Shown here in pieces: positions 1 through 12,267 of a DNA stretch of 64,000 bases (positions are counted from its first letter, which is position 1; each line of letters opens with the position of its first letter). A model generated the notes under the pieces. It had not been told where the DNA came from. It saw only the letters and a program-made list of their open reading frames with translations, and made no database searches. Both the position numbers and the translations under genes were made by a program. This DNA is from Paraspadella gotoi (Eukaryota; Chaetognatha), in contig CM119268.1 in NCBI GenBank assembly GCA_051294375.1, positions 11,257,710 to 11,321,709 of the forward strand, written 5' to 3'.

Positions 1-556
1 CGAGACTCTTGCCTCTCAAGAGTAGCGAATATATTCGGTCATCATTTCATATACGGCATCCTCTTAAATACGTATACTAGTTTAGTGGCTTTCTTACCTT
101 CTTAACGCCTGCATTCTTTAACGTCGGCAAAGATGGAAGCCTTGGAAGTCAATTTTTCTATTTAGCAATTTTGTTTTTTAATGTAAATCAAATCTGGAAG
201 TTAGACGTGAGAGTTATAAGTCGATCTTGGCAAAAATAAAAAAAAATATTCCCCGAGAGAAACAAAATATGTTTAGGTTCAACATTCAACAACGTGCAAT
301 GTTAAAAATAATTGATATTAGAGCCAAATTCTGGAATGTTTTGATATTAGTACATGAGAGTATCACAGCAATGCGTGGAGACATGTATGAACAAGTAAGC
401 GTTCATTCACGAGAAAGGGGCACAGAGTGAGATTAGCCGATAACAGAATTAGTTTAATTACTGAAGAAAAACACAAAGAGAGATTTAGGAAGAGAAACAC
501 TGCATTATTCACGGTACGCGCAGGAATTTTGAAGACTCGTCCGGCGTCATTTGCCT
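1..556. other. 3' flank of the ZDHHC12-like gene
   Basis: No gene is recognised here. The stretch is AT-rich. Its right part should hold the 3' untranslated region of the minus-strand palmitoyltransferase that ends at 557. Short open frames on both strands have no recognisable domains and look like chance. Confidence 0.5.
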
Positions 557-3500
557 TTAGAGAGGGTCCATTTCCAAGGTTTGGTCCCTCTCGTGTTGCG
601 CAACGCGAGAGAGATACTGAGTCTCCCAGCGAAGGGCCAGTCGAGAAGGTCCGCTGCCCATGACGCAACAGAACTGCAGCAGGTTATAGCAGAGACCCGC
701 GTCAAAAGGTTCCAGGTCATCTTCCAGCTCGGCCAAATAAGTGATGCGGTGGCGAGAAGTCATCTCCCACGTAGTAGCATTCACGCTGAGAAGAAAAAAA
801 AGGGAAAAATTCTATTTTCGAGAAGAGTCACTCGTTTCTCCGAAAAAATTTGAAATTAAACAAGTTGGAGTAAACAATACCGGATCTGCTTACGATCATT
901 TAGCGGTAATTAAATCTTGAATGATTGTTGACTGTTTAATCGATTGACTAAATCATTAATGGGGATGGATTGATAGATTTATTGATTATCGTTGAGGTCG
1001 TTATAGATGTTATAATTGTTGTAATATTTATTTTTGCTGCATGTATATACAATTTATACATTTCTTACGTAAAAAAGGAAAAAAAATCTTAAAGTATAGT
1101 GATCTCGCCAGACGTTACTTTCAAAGAAAATTAATGAAAAAATAAAAAAAAAATGAATGATTGATGCGATAATTATTGATATAATAATAAAAAACAAACA
1201 AATGAATGGAGGAATATGAAACATAACAATTTAAAAGACCTCAATGATGGGAAGCCATATCTAAACTTGTAGTTTCCTATAGTTACACACTTAAGCTATT
1301 TTCAATCTTAAAACAGCGTGACGATAGGGTGTTTCACCCAAATTTGAAAAGTTTTCAGATCTTCATTTACATCTAGGAAAATATGTTGGGAGGTAAAAAA
1401 ATAAGATTGTACTACTTTTTGTCAAAATTGATTCAACACCCTTAGTGCTACCCTCGCCTAAAGGATAAAAAAGCACACCTTGGGCACATTTTCGTCAATT
1501 GACTGAATCCTAGTGAGCCAATCCACGTCCAAAGGATCTTATTAATTGCCCCACCTTCTAAGGATGATGCAGTAAAAATTTCAGCTTTCTATCATTACGA
1601 AGGCTCACACTACAGCAGTTACTGTGTGATGGAGTATAGAGAACAGAAGGCTTTAAACATTTAAACTCAAAATAAAATCATTTCTCTTCAGATCTAATAT
1701 TTTTTTTATATAATATCATACTAGTAGGAGCCAAGTGTCCTATTTTTTAAAAGGTGTGCCCACATCCTGGTGGATACTTCCTGTACAAAATAATAAAAAC
1801 ATATATCACATTATATATCACTTACTTTTTCAACAGTTTTTAAATCTACAGTGTTAATTGTGACATAGTAATTAGTAGTCGTCTTGCAACAGTTCAATGG
1901 ACCCTTAAAATTATCATGTCTAGATTAATATTGAAAACATGGACAAGTAGTGAGATCAGTTAGGGTAGAATAGCATCATTAATTTTTCATAAAATTAAAG
2001 TTGCATTTAAGTGCGGCTCCATGAAAATTTTAAGGGTCTATTGCACTGTTGCAAGATGACTAATAATTAGTATGTCACAATTAACACTGTAGATTTAAAA
2101 ACTGTTAAAAAAGTAAGTGATATACAGTAGTGATTTATGTTTTTAATATACAGAAAGTATCCACCAGGATGTGGGCACACCTTTTAAAAAATAGGACACT
2201 TGGCTCCTACTAATATGATAATATATACAAAAAATATTAGATCTGATGAGAAATGATTTTATTTTGAGTTTAAATGTTTAAAACCTGCTGTTCTCTATAC
2301 TCCATCACACAGTAACTGCTGTAGTGTGAGCCTTCGTCATGATAGAGTGCTGAAATTTTTACTGCATCATCCTTAGATGGTAGGGCAACTAATAAGATCT
2401 TTTGGACGTGGATTGGCTCACTAGGATTCAGTCAATTGACGAAAATGTGCCCAAGGTGTGCTTTTTTATCCTTTAGGCGAGGGTAGCACTAAGGGTGTTG
2501 CACCAATTTTGACAAAAAAGTAGTACAATCTTATTTTTTTACCTCCCAACATATTTTCCTAGATGTGAATTAATATCTGAAACCTTTTCAAATTTGGGTG
2601 AAACACCCTAGCGTGACGACAGCACAAAGAAATAATACTAAATGGTTATCTACGCCCAAGACGGGCTTAAGCTCGTCTGGCGAGATAAAAATAAAAAATG
2701 TTTTATTTTTTCAATTGAAACTCATTTTTTCCGGAATTTGATATTCAGGCTTTCAGCTTAGTCTACCAATTCGACCCACACGCAAAATTTCAATTAAACG
2801 ATCTAATCAATTATAAATCATGGGCGGTCGAAGCTTAGGGTGTTTTACAGGGAGTGATTTAAAACTTTAAAAATGTGTATCACTTCATCTTTTTTTTTTT
2901 TATGATGCATCGGGTATATTTTAATTGAAGCTACTTAACCAGACCTTTTTTTAACTATTAATGCAATGCAACAAGCACTGCTGAAAAAACCACTCCTGCC
3001 ACAGCACTCAAAAGAATCACAGCTGCTCTTCATAAATGCTTCTGAAAGATTGTGTCACAGCTCGAAGACGGTTTTAATATTTTGATTGAAAGTTATATGG
3101 GTCTCCCCCTTTAAAACGCCCTACTTAGCACAGTTTAGGGGATTTAGATGTGGATATTATCAAGCCCGAAAATCCTTCAATCAAATATTAAAATATTGCT
3201 TCAGCTGAAATCTTTTTTTTTCAGCTATATACAACAATGCCCTCTGTTACAGCCATGCATAATAACCCAAATAGTATTGGCTCTTTATAAATGTCGCCTA
3301 GTAGCAAAAATATAAGGAAGTCCCAACTACATCAGTTATCGACTTCATAAGCTCACAAGAGATGGCACTCAACCATAATGGCTGATTCAGTGTGAACTCG
3401 ATTAATAAAAGCAATTCTAAGATGATATAAATTTTTTTTTCTTAAGGTTAAAATAAGTCTTGTTAAACGGTGGCAGTTTAATAGCCATAGGATAGTAAAG

Positions 3501-5164
3501 ATAAGATGTCCTAATAAATATTTCTAAATGGAGTTCTTCAATTGCTCTCTTTAGAATTTTCCTTTTAGCATAGAAATCAGCTATTAGCGCGCATATTTTT
3601 GGTTTTTACGTATGCTACTATTGCTACCTGCAGCATTCTTATAAATGGCTCTAAACGACTCGGGCTTGAACGGTTTAAAAGGTTTAAAAGCTAAGGGGGG
3701 TCGCAAAGGCGGAATTCATTTTTATTTAAAAATGATTTACCGACAAACTTTAGAGGCCGGACCGATGGACCCACAAAGTGAATTATAGATCCGAAATTTG
3801 CCATAAGCAGATCCGGATAAAAAGTCGACATCCGCGCAACCACCTGGCAAGGTAGGTGTGAAAGGCGAGAAGTCCAATGACCATCCCTATGGAGGGGACC
3901 AGGATCACGAAATTGATAATGTATCCTAGGTTATCGAGAACGCGCTCCATACCCGGCATAGACATGTCCAACCTCATAATGCTTTTAGAGTTGATGTATA
4001 AAGAAGCCGAAAGGACTATTCCCTCTGCAAAATACGTAGTAACGATTAAACGTAAAATCACAGTGGTCGTTTGGTAAATTAAATATGTTTTTATTAACGA
4101 CTGACCGAAAAAAAGAAACCACCAGAAGGCGGCGTGATTTCTCTGCCCCACGCAAGTTTCGAGCCACGGACAATGATGATCGTATCGCCGAACGCAAAAA
4201 CCGCAGTCCTCGCAGTGTCTCGTCCGCAAGGGTTGAGGAATACCGCAAAAGCCGCACTCGCGCAGCAGAGGTTTCGAGGGATCGTGGGGCATGCGATAAC
4301 GAGTGGCCGGGTCCACCACTGAACGAGCATTGCGTTTGTTTTACAGAAACTTATGTAGATAAAATTTCTTGGTAATTTTTAACTTACCCCCGTCGACCTT
4401 GGTGAAGTCGTTCCAAAATCTTCCTCCTCTCGATTCAACATCGTCGCGGTTCTGCTGCCCGTCTTCCTTGGGGTCGTTGGGCGGAACGAAGCCAGGATCG
4501 CGACAACACGTAACGAAATAAAGGACGAGGGCGACGGCGTATAGAAATAAATATCCCAGGCCGCAAGCCACGTCCTGGAAGGAGACGGCGGCGCCGTCCT
4601 CGCGCCCAACGAAAGTGTCCGTCAATGCCTCGCGCATGATAGAGTTTCGGTGGCCCGAGAAGACGGTGAGAACGAAGGCGGAAAGCGCAACGTGGATGCC
4701 GCGAGCCAGCATCGCCTTGAAGCGGCGCCGATGTCGCCGCCGCTTCGACGCGTCAACGTCGGCGCATGGGCACCGCGAACGGCGGCGCCAAGGGTTTTTG
4801 CCGCTCAGAAGGCGGCGCGCGCGCTGCTGGGATGTGAGTTTCTTTGGAGGCAGACGAGCAGGGGATAGGCCGTTGGGGCTGGTATAGGTGGCGGAAGGGC
4901 CAGGTAATGACTCGGATTTCGAGATTTGAGTTTGCATTCTTACCCTTGATCCTCGCCGCTGCTGCGAGCATCTATCTCGCGATTCTCCGCGTCTTCGGCC
5001 GTTTCGTTCTCGCTGTTTGCGATGTCCTCGTCGTCGTCGGCGTCTTCTGGACTTTCTGGCCACGCGACACCAGCATGACGTACTTCTGGCGTATGTTGAC
5101 TCAAAGCTTGATACTCTTTTGAGTTACGCCACGGGGCCGCCGCGGCGACTCGGGACAGCGCCAT
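557..5164 (-). CDS. ZDHHC12: DHHC palmitoyltransferase, ZDHHC12-like
   Basis: Protein S-acyltransferase of Golgi/ER membranes that transfers palmitate to cysteines. Exons (minus): 5164-4944, 4878-4388, 4318-3844, 785-557; the lengths sum to 471 codons plus stop. The second exon has two membrane segments and the CCRDPG (DPG) motif. The third has the zinc-binding cysteine-rich domain with [12 protein letters not shown] and catalytic DHHCPW, then two more membrane segments. The last exon carries the TTxE motif (NATTWE) and a ZDHHC12-like tail. That exon lies beyond a 3058-bp intron full of nested mobile elements, and it was placed by sequence similarity and by matching phase across the join (L-A-S-V-N-A-T-T-W). 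Human ZDHHC12 has about 267 residues; here an acidic N-terminus and an Arg/Lys-rich segment add about 200. Family and catalytic core are certain; the N-terminal exon is likely. Confidence 0.9.
1102..2686 (+). mobile_element. Family B element, copy 1 (interrupted)
   Basis: It begins ATCTCGCCAGACG and ends with the inverted CGTCTGGCGAGAT, as do copies at 15522 and 32472. Just inside the right end is a hairpin (GACGGGC, loop TTAA, GCTCGTC). It sits inside family A copy 1 and is itself interrupted by a foldback element at 1325-2610. No coding capacity is seen. Confidence 0.75.
1325..2610. mobile_element. 1286-bp foldback element, Mutator-like candidate
   Basis: The arms at about 1325-1916 and 2018-2610 are inverted copies of each other with few differences, separated by about 100 bp. 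The element starts TAGGGTGTTTCACCC and ends GGGTGAAACACCCTA. It is flanked by a perfect 9-bp direct repeat, GCGTGACGA, at 1316-1324 and 2611-2619. Other family B copies show the same flanking sequence uninterrupted, which confirms the insertion point. Very long terminal inverted repeats plus a 9-bp target duplication are typical of Mutator-like elements. No transposase is present, so it is non-autonomous. Confidence 0.85.
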
Positions 5165-5912
5165 ATTCGTAATTGACCTCGACTAAGATAACTTTTACTT
5201 CACGCTTCGAAGTTACGTCCCATGTCAAGTTGATAATCCCAGCAGACACGAGTGGCCAAGTTTGGATGGTCACATTTTAAAAAAAAAAATTTTAAATACT
5301 AATGCTAAAATAAATTAACAGGGTTCTCATAAAAAATTATCAGTAATGTTAGAACTGAATTTAAAAAGCTTTAGATCGTGTAAAAAATGGAAAAATCATT
5401 TTTTTAAAAATTAATAACAATTTAGCTAAAAATGAGTCGTTGGCATTCATAATAAATTTACAAAGTAGGTATAGAACCCATATCTTCGATGTTGTCAGTA
5501 AATCAATAATTAACTATACAAAATCCCCGTTGAATTTAAAACCTAAAGTTTTACTTAATCATATTATCATTTAGGTATTACATCACTAATGACAGGCAAA
5601 AATAAAGATAACAATTAGGCCTTAGTGGTATTTGTTTTGGTTTACTATTCAGCCGTTAAAGAGTAAAGTACAGTAAAGTAAAGAATTTCCCCGTTTACAT
5701 GGTGAACGGTTCGGAAAAGAAAAAAATTCAAATGAGGTCACATGCTTAAAAAATAGACTAGCAGCGAAAAAAACTTCAAGAAACGTGACGGAGAATTTAT
5801 ATTACAAAAAAAAAATTTCTCTGTCCGACTAGATTCCAAAGATAAGACAAAAAAAACCACGAGTCGTTCTAAAATGATCTCCCAGAGATCAGAAAGTCGA
5901 TTTCCAATCTCT
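5165..5912. other. Intergenic, AT-rich
   Basis: Spacer between the start of the ZDHHC12-like gene and the stop of the SEC23IP-like gene. It should contain the promoter of the first and the 3' untranslated region of the second. No further gene or repeat is recognised. Confidence 0.5.
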
Positions 5913-8900
5913 TCACTTGTTTCTAACGAACCCAGAAACGGGCGGGGGACCGAGAGGAGGCGGAGCAGAGTTTGTCGTCGAGGCCAAAGGCGTAGGTGCG
6001 AGCGGCGACGGATAAAAGTCGCTGTCAATGCGCATCGTCGGAGGAAACGCCAGTCCCGCATAAGGAGGCGTCGGAGCGGGCGGAAAAGTCGGAGGAGCCA
6101 TCGTAGACTCCGCCTGAATGCCGAAAAGCGTCGGCGGAGGCTGGGGATGTGAAACAGGGCTGGTTTGCTTGGCTCCCACCGGGCCCGCCTCTGAAACGCC
6201 GGTCACCACGTGGATCTCTCTTTTTCCAATTGTGATTCCGAGGAGAGAGTAAATTTCACGGCACATGAACAGCACAGTGTCCTCCGACTCCCAGTAGCAA
6301 AGGTGAGAGGTGAAGGCGAACATGTATTCGTTGAGCGACTCGAAGGGAGCTTCTTGAAGTACGAAATCTACTCGGCGTCCACCGTTAAGGGCGCCCATGT
6401 CGACGTCGTCCTCGGTCTGGGTCGACAAGTCCGAAACGGAAAAACGTCGCTGGTCTTCGGTGCCGCCGCTCACGTCATTCACCACACTATTTACGGCGCT
6501 TTCTACCTCCGAAGTCGTCATGTGATATTTCGCAAAATCGCTGATGGTGGACCAAGTAGACTTGAGCGATTCCATCAACTGAGCCTTGATGTTGGACCCA
6601 AGGGAGGCCAATGATTCCCTGAAATAATAAAAATACAAGTTTCCACTAATTCTTTATCTGTTTTTTTTCATTTTCTGGAGGAATCAACCGCTATCTATTT
6701 GACGAGACTGACCCTCGCTTATTACCTTTCTCCATACTCACCTTAGCTCCAGATGCAAGCGCTTTCTTCCTTTATGGTGGGGAATCATAACGGGCTTAAG
6801 TTTGAGGTGTGGGTGAATGAGAGGTTCGATTCGGTAAGCGACAGGATCGAACGGATGAAAAACGTTGAAGAAGCTACCGCAGTTAGGAAGTTTAAAGTCA
6901 ACACCGATGGCGGTCAGTCCGCGAACCGTCAGAAACATGCCTATTTAAAAAGTATGGATTGAGAACAATAAATCAATAAATGTAAAGAATGCAGAGTAAA
7001 TTTAATATTCTTTCAAGCAATTCACAGAAATTCAGTAAAAACTTTTTACCGATTGGTGAACCCAGCGCGAAGCAAGAAACGGGGGTAAAGGCGAGCTTTG
7101 GGTACTTGACAAATGGTTGGCCAGTTCCTGCCATGCCGACTTCGTAAGAAACGTGAGAGATAGAGACGCTTCTTTCGGCGACGTCCCTTTCATTCGAGGG
7201 CTCTGCCGCGGCTGCGGCCGCCTCCCGTCGCTGCTTTTCTTCGGCGCGTTTTTCATCGATGTACACGAGCAGCTTCTTCCGTGGACCCATAGGAATTCCC
7301 AGTTCCCTCAAGTCAGATTCTCCGCAAATGAGCAAAGTCTCCATATCGATCCTTTCCGCTTCCAACTTGGGCGCCACGTCAGTAATGTCGAGACGCGCCA
7401 GGAGATCGCCAAGCTCTTCTACCGTCTCTTCCACTTGCTCCTCTTGGACCGAATCCTCCTCTTCCTCCTGTACCGTCGTCACCTGCTCGGCTGCCTCCTC
7501 TTCGTCCTTCTGATGTCTCAAGACGTCGAAGAGAATGAGAGAGCCAAGGCTGTGGCCGATGAGGGAGACGCGCCCAGCAAAATCGGGGTTTCGTTCAAGA
7601 AATAGGGCGTGGAGTCTGTTGATCTCGCCGACGACGGTCTCGGCGATCGTTTGGCAGTATTTCGGCGACGTGTAAAAGAGGATGTCGAGAAGAGTCTCGT
7701 TGGTAAAATTGCGAAGACGGCCGATGCTGTTGAGAGTGATCTGCTTAAGGGCAGCATCGACGCCTGTTGCGTCCCCGTGAAGCGCCTCGTGCCAAGCGAC
7801 GGGTAGAAACTCGAGCCGACCGACGCGGCCGCTCTCGCGGTGCTGCTTGAAGTGAGATTCGAGCAGCGTTTCGTGGATGGCGCGCATCCCGTCGACGCAT
7901 TCGAAGATAGAGCGGAAACGAAGGTCGCAGACGGGACCGATGCCGTGGCAGACAAAGAACAAGTGGTCGATCTGTTCTGACTCCCCATCCTCGATGGAGG
8001 GGAGGAATGTGTCATCGAGACCCCGCTTGACAACGCGAGGGCGAGACTGACCTTCTTGGACGGTGCCCCACTCGTCGGGCTCGCTGTTCGGCATGAAGTG
8101 GACCATGGCGTGAGGAGAATGCATAACGATGATTTCACCAGCCGGAAATTCCAGCCTCTGATGCCAGACGCCGGTCGTCATAGCTTGTCGATAGTGATCC
8201 TCCAACTGATCGGCTAAATCTTCCTGATACGGAACGAATCTGAAATAAAAATTGAAATAAATTGAAATAAAATTGAAATAAAATGAATCTAACTTCGTAC
8301 AGGGATAATCAATGGATTCATACATGTAATTAACATGTAATTAACTGCTTGCATAGAACCTGTTGTCAGAGTCGCCCTTGTAAAACCAAGAACATCTTCT
8401 AACTTCTGAAGGCGTTTCCTTCCAGTAGATGGCCTCACGAAGTCTCGTTTCCATATTCACGTCGTAACGGTTCCCTAAAATTTAAAAATAAATAATCGAC
8501 ACGGAACGTTAAAGAAATTTAAAATAAATCGTCTTCAAGTCATTTTTACCGTCGGTGCTAATTATAAGCGCCCCCAGCTCTTCCTCTTCTTCGTCGCAAA
8601 CTTCGTTGTAAGCTTCTTCGAGTCCGATCGAGTCGATCCAAGTGAAAGGATGCCAGACTTTTTTGTTTTCCACCTGATTACAATAAAACCAATGATGCGA
8701 GACTGGCACGTACGATTGCGTGGCGGCAGGAGCCGCAAGAGATGTCGATGAAGATGTAGGCGGTGGCGGCGGCATCATAACCGGGGGCGCGTAACTGCCA
8801 GCAGCGGCTGGGGCCTCGGAAGGCGTTAAAGGGACGCTGCCTGAGCCTCCCACAGAGGGCGCCATGAATGATCCCAAATTTGGGTAAGACCTAGATGTTG

Positions 8901-11900
8901 GAAATGTTGGGGTCTGATTCGTAGCGGGAAGAGGAGCCGGAGACGGAGAGAATAAACCGATGGGCGATGGCGTGGACGTCGCGCCTACACTCTCAATGCC
9001 GCTGCCGCTGCCCCCGCCGGCACCGTGAAGCATTCCATGATGAACGCGCTGCCCCATTATCCCCTGGTTAAGCCGAAACCCTGCGTTAGTCAAGGAAGCT
9101 TTCGGCGGCGGCGCCACGTTCGGCGGTGGATCGTAGTTCTTGAGAACGACGTCGTCAACGGAGCGAGGAGCGGCGCTAACCGGCGGCGGCGCTGGAGGCT
9201 GCGCCGAATGTTGGGATTGAGAAGGCTGTGGCGGTATGAAATACGAGGGAGCATGAGGAGGAGCGCAAGGAAAAGAACCAGAAGGAACGGCAGGAGCAGC
9301 AGCGGAAGTTGACGAGCTTTGAGCGGTGAGTGAGGTTGAACTAGAGGAATGAGATGCATTGGATGGAAAAGTAGGAACGGCGTCAAAAGAAGGATGAGGA
9401 GGAAACTGAGATTGAGAGGGAGCGGGTGGTCCGACTTTGGGTCCGATGGTGAGCGATGAAGAACTTGCCGCACTGGAAAAGATTACAAATCTATTACGTA
9501 GGGTATAGTGCGGGGTAATTCGGAACACTTTAGTAAGTAATCAATTTTTTCATATAATAAATCAATTTCTGAAAACAATTTTAAGGTGATATACCACTCA
9601 AAGTGTCCCCTCTACAGGTTGATGCAGTCGTTTTTATTTTGCGGCCCTTAGGAGCCGCATTTCTTGAAGAAATGAAAGTGTATTAATAATACTATAATAA
9701 TTTTTTCCGCCTAATTATTTAAAAAATGTAGCTAATAGTAATTATATTTTATAAATTATTACTAACCTGTTATAAAAAGGATATGAGGTAATACAGAACA
9801 CTTTCTTTACAGTTTTTCCGTTTTAATTGTATCTATGTAAAAAATAATTAAATAATTGTGGCGACGACGTTTTCGTCGCCACGGATTTGACCCCAGTTGG
9901 CCACTCTGTTCGGTGGTCGCTCGGGAAGCCGGCTACTGATCTGATCTCTCTCTCTCTCTCTCTTTCTCTCTCTTACTTGATCAGTGCCGCGCTCTCTACC
10001 TTTAGTTCTCTCACGATCTCTCATTGTAACAACATGTCTCTAATATTGTATCATTGCTAATAAATGTACCTCTACATAATCTTTTCGAAATGCTCTCAAC
10101 AATAACTAAAAATAAACGGTCTCGTCTAGAACATAAGGAAGTGGTCTTTTCATAGAATTGAAACATTCTTTGAAATATTATATACCACTTCATTGATAGC
10201 CAGGTACTCCGGTAGTGAATAAACGAGACTGTGAGAGAGTCTTGATTGAAAGCTTGCAGGGACCTGCTATGTCATTATCTTGTAAGAGTGATGGAGGCCT
10301 AAAACCACCAAAGCCTGTCCAAAATCAGGGGCAAGATGGCTTATTTATTAAATATGCGATTTATTTCGAATTCAACATGGTTGATTCAGTACTGAAGAGA
10401 CAGTAATTATTGTTATGAGTTAGTGATAGAACCGTTCAATATAAGCAGTCCCTGAGCTTCGGATCAGGCTGTAACACCATGTTACAGGCGGGTTAAGCGC
10501 CCCGTCCCTCTAAACTGCCAGACGACCACCGGGCTAGAACCCCGGACCTTTGGGTTGGGAGGCGAATGACTTGCCTCCGGCACCAATGGCCGCTGATGAA
10601 CGGTTGGTGGGTTTTAGTCCACCATAGTACAAACAATAAGCTCAAGCAAGACTAGGTATAAACAAAAAACCAAAAAAAACAAAAATTAATTAAATAGTAG
10701 TAAATATTGAGGACAGTGTCTTTCGACAAATAGATTTTTGTAATTAAATTTTTTCTACGTTTGTTAAACATAGTGAAGATGTCCTGGTAACCAAAGAATA
10801 GTTTCCCATCTGTTAAATCCAAAAGATCTTTCGTACGCCATCATTGATAGCTACATTGAGTTTGTTCATGTCTTTAGCTAAAAAAGTCTTTACTTCACAA
10901 CCATAGAGCAAAATAGGAACACCATTAGAGTAAAACAATTTCATGAGTAATTCTTGAGACGGTTTGTATAAGGCATTAATTATGCAATTGCTCGATCGAT
11001 AAAAAGATGCGAGTTCTTTGGTAGGGTCAAATAAAGATCCCTTTTTACTTGATAGGTGAAATCCAAGATAAGTCCATCAGTTTATTAACTCTATTGGATG
11101 GATCATATTGAATGGATAATTTTTATATTGGTTGTACCAATTTCATATATATTAATATTTAACAGTCATATTAGTTATTATTACATTTGAAAACGACTAT
11201 TCAAAGACGAAATTTGACAAGCAACTTTGAAATTGCTGCTGCAGGTACTGAAGCAGCGGCGAAATGCCGTAAATTTATTATGGAAAGTCAAGTTGGTAAA
11301 ATAATTAATGTACCAAAAAAATTATAAAAGATAAGCACACAATTTCTTTATTTAATTTTATATTACGGTGTTCCTAATTACCCCGCACTACCCTTTAATA
11401 ACCACTTAACCGTACTTTCTCACCTATGCGTGCTCGAAGGTCGCGAAGAAGTCTGAAACTCCGGCGTAGCAGAGTCTCTCGTAAACGAAACAGGAGCGGC
11501 GAAGGCTTCGTTTCCGAACGGCGATCCGGCGGGGGCGGCGGAAAAAAAGTTGGCGGGCGAAAACGGTGGGCCACTAGAAGGCGCTTTTAGAGGAGGGAAT
11601 GGAGAAGGTCCCGAGAGAAAACCGCCTAAGAGGAGTGAAATATTGCGTAAAAAAAGGCCATCCAAACAAGAAAAAACTACTTTGAGGCGGTATATTCAAA
11701 CCGCCTCTCATTCATCATCATTCACTGAATGAATCCAAACATTCAGCCAATCCCATTGGCTCAGAGGGGGAACGGCGTTGCGTTCCATCCACAGTCCTAA
11801 CGACTTCCCTCTATGTTGGCAAAGCGAAACCGTCCTATGGTAACCGCGCCAGTAACAGGCGTCACTGAGGGTCGGAAGCCCCCAAAGCCAACAGTGAGAT

Positions 11901-12267
11901 GCCCCATCCCAATGGGCATCACAGGCAACCCGGCTGTTGCCATTTATTGTAAAAGCTTCTCACCCGAAGAGGTGGCCTGTAAGTCCTCCACCTCGAAATT
12001 CTCCAGATCCTCTGCCCCAGGAAGCGGTGAGCCCATCGTCATGACAGGAAAGGGACTCCCCTTTGCAACCGTCATCGAGTCCCCCTGTGCGGCGTCGGCA
12101 GAAGCCGGCACCAACAAGGGGACGTTGTCGTCAAGAGTCGAATCCATCGTCAATCCACGGCCGCCGCTCATCAGCAGCAGCGGTGGCGGAGTTTCGGTTT
12201 TCACGTCGCGGGATGACGGGTGGAGTCGAGGCATGCGGTTTGCGCGGGGCGACGAAGAAGACGACAT
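5913..12267 (-). CDS. SEC23IP: DDHD phospholipase A1 family protein, SEC23IP-like
   Basis: Intracellular PA-preferring phospholipase A1 family; SEC23IP acts at ER exit sites with COPII. Exons (minus): 12267-11964, 11625-11424, 9472-8550, 8474-8357, 8239-7050, 6940-6742, 6618-5913; 1213 residues, phases consistent. The first ~420 residues are Pro/Ser-rich and disordered. A WWE-like segment follows (HHWFYC, then [15 protein letters not shown]). The lipase nucleophile is GHSLGS near residue 740, a SAM domain ([15 protein letters not shown]) near 800, and a DDHD domain includes [15 protein letters not shown] and [14 protein letters not shown]. The long Pro-rich N-terminus favours SEC23IP over DDHD2, but this is inference. 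Introns carry several repeats (9473-11423 and 11626-11963). The protein is larger than human SEC23IP (about 1000 residues). Confidence 0.92.
9946..9975. repeat. CT-rich microsatellite
   Basis: Run of CT dinucleotides, slightly interrupted, in intron 2 of the SEC23IP-like gene. Confidence 0.8.
10287..11147 (+). repeat. Family D repeat, long copy
   Basis: It starts with TGGAGGCCTAAAACCACCAA and ends at a small hairpin, ATTGGT-TGT-ACCAAT. A shorter copy with the same ends is at 35986-36083. The interior holds a tRNA-like segment. A piece at 10418-10490 recurs inverted at about 41422-41512. It lies within intron 2 of the SEC23IP-like gene. Confidence 0.55.
10500..10600 (-). repeat. tRNA-like SINE head
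   Basis: On the minus strand there is a B-box-like GGTTCTAGCCC (10531-10541), preceded about 46 nt upstream by an A-box-like TGGTGCCGGAGG. The spacing is normal for a type 2 pol III promoter. No proper acceptor stem is seen, so a tRNA-derived SINE is more likely than a functional tRNA gene. Confidence 0.45.
11684..11942 (+). repeat. Family E hairpin-rich repeat, copy 1
   Basis: About 255 bp, GC-rich, closely matching 38828-39078. It opens with a hairpin (GAGGCGGT...AACCGCCTC) and closes with another (GGCAAC-CCGGCT-GTTGCC). Internal stems include AGCCAAT-CCC-ATTGGCT and GATGCCC...GGGCATC. It fills most of the 338-bp intron 1 of the SEC23IP-like gene, antisense to it. Confidence 0.8.

Larger units (their letters stand above)
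870..3822 (+). mobile_element. Family A element, copy 1 (interrupted; Helentron-like non-autonomous)
   Basis: The left end matches the other A copies (AACAAGTTTGAGCAAACAAT-like, here diverged). A perfect 13-bp inverted repeat joins CCGGATCTGCTTA at 890-902 with TAAGCAGATCCGG at 3804-3816. The right end also carries the family's GACCGA/GGACC-type tract. The copy is split by a family B element at 1102-2686. It lies wholly within intron 3 of the ZDHHC12-like gene. No transposase is visible. Confidence 0.7.

Noticed and set aside
10497-10600. Functional tRNA gene
   Set aside because: A and B boxes are present but no closed acceptor and anticodon stems could be drawn; it is repeated sequence.
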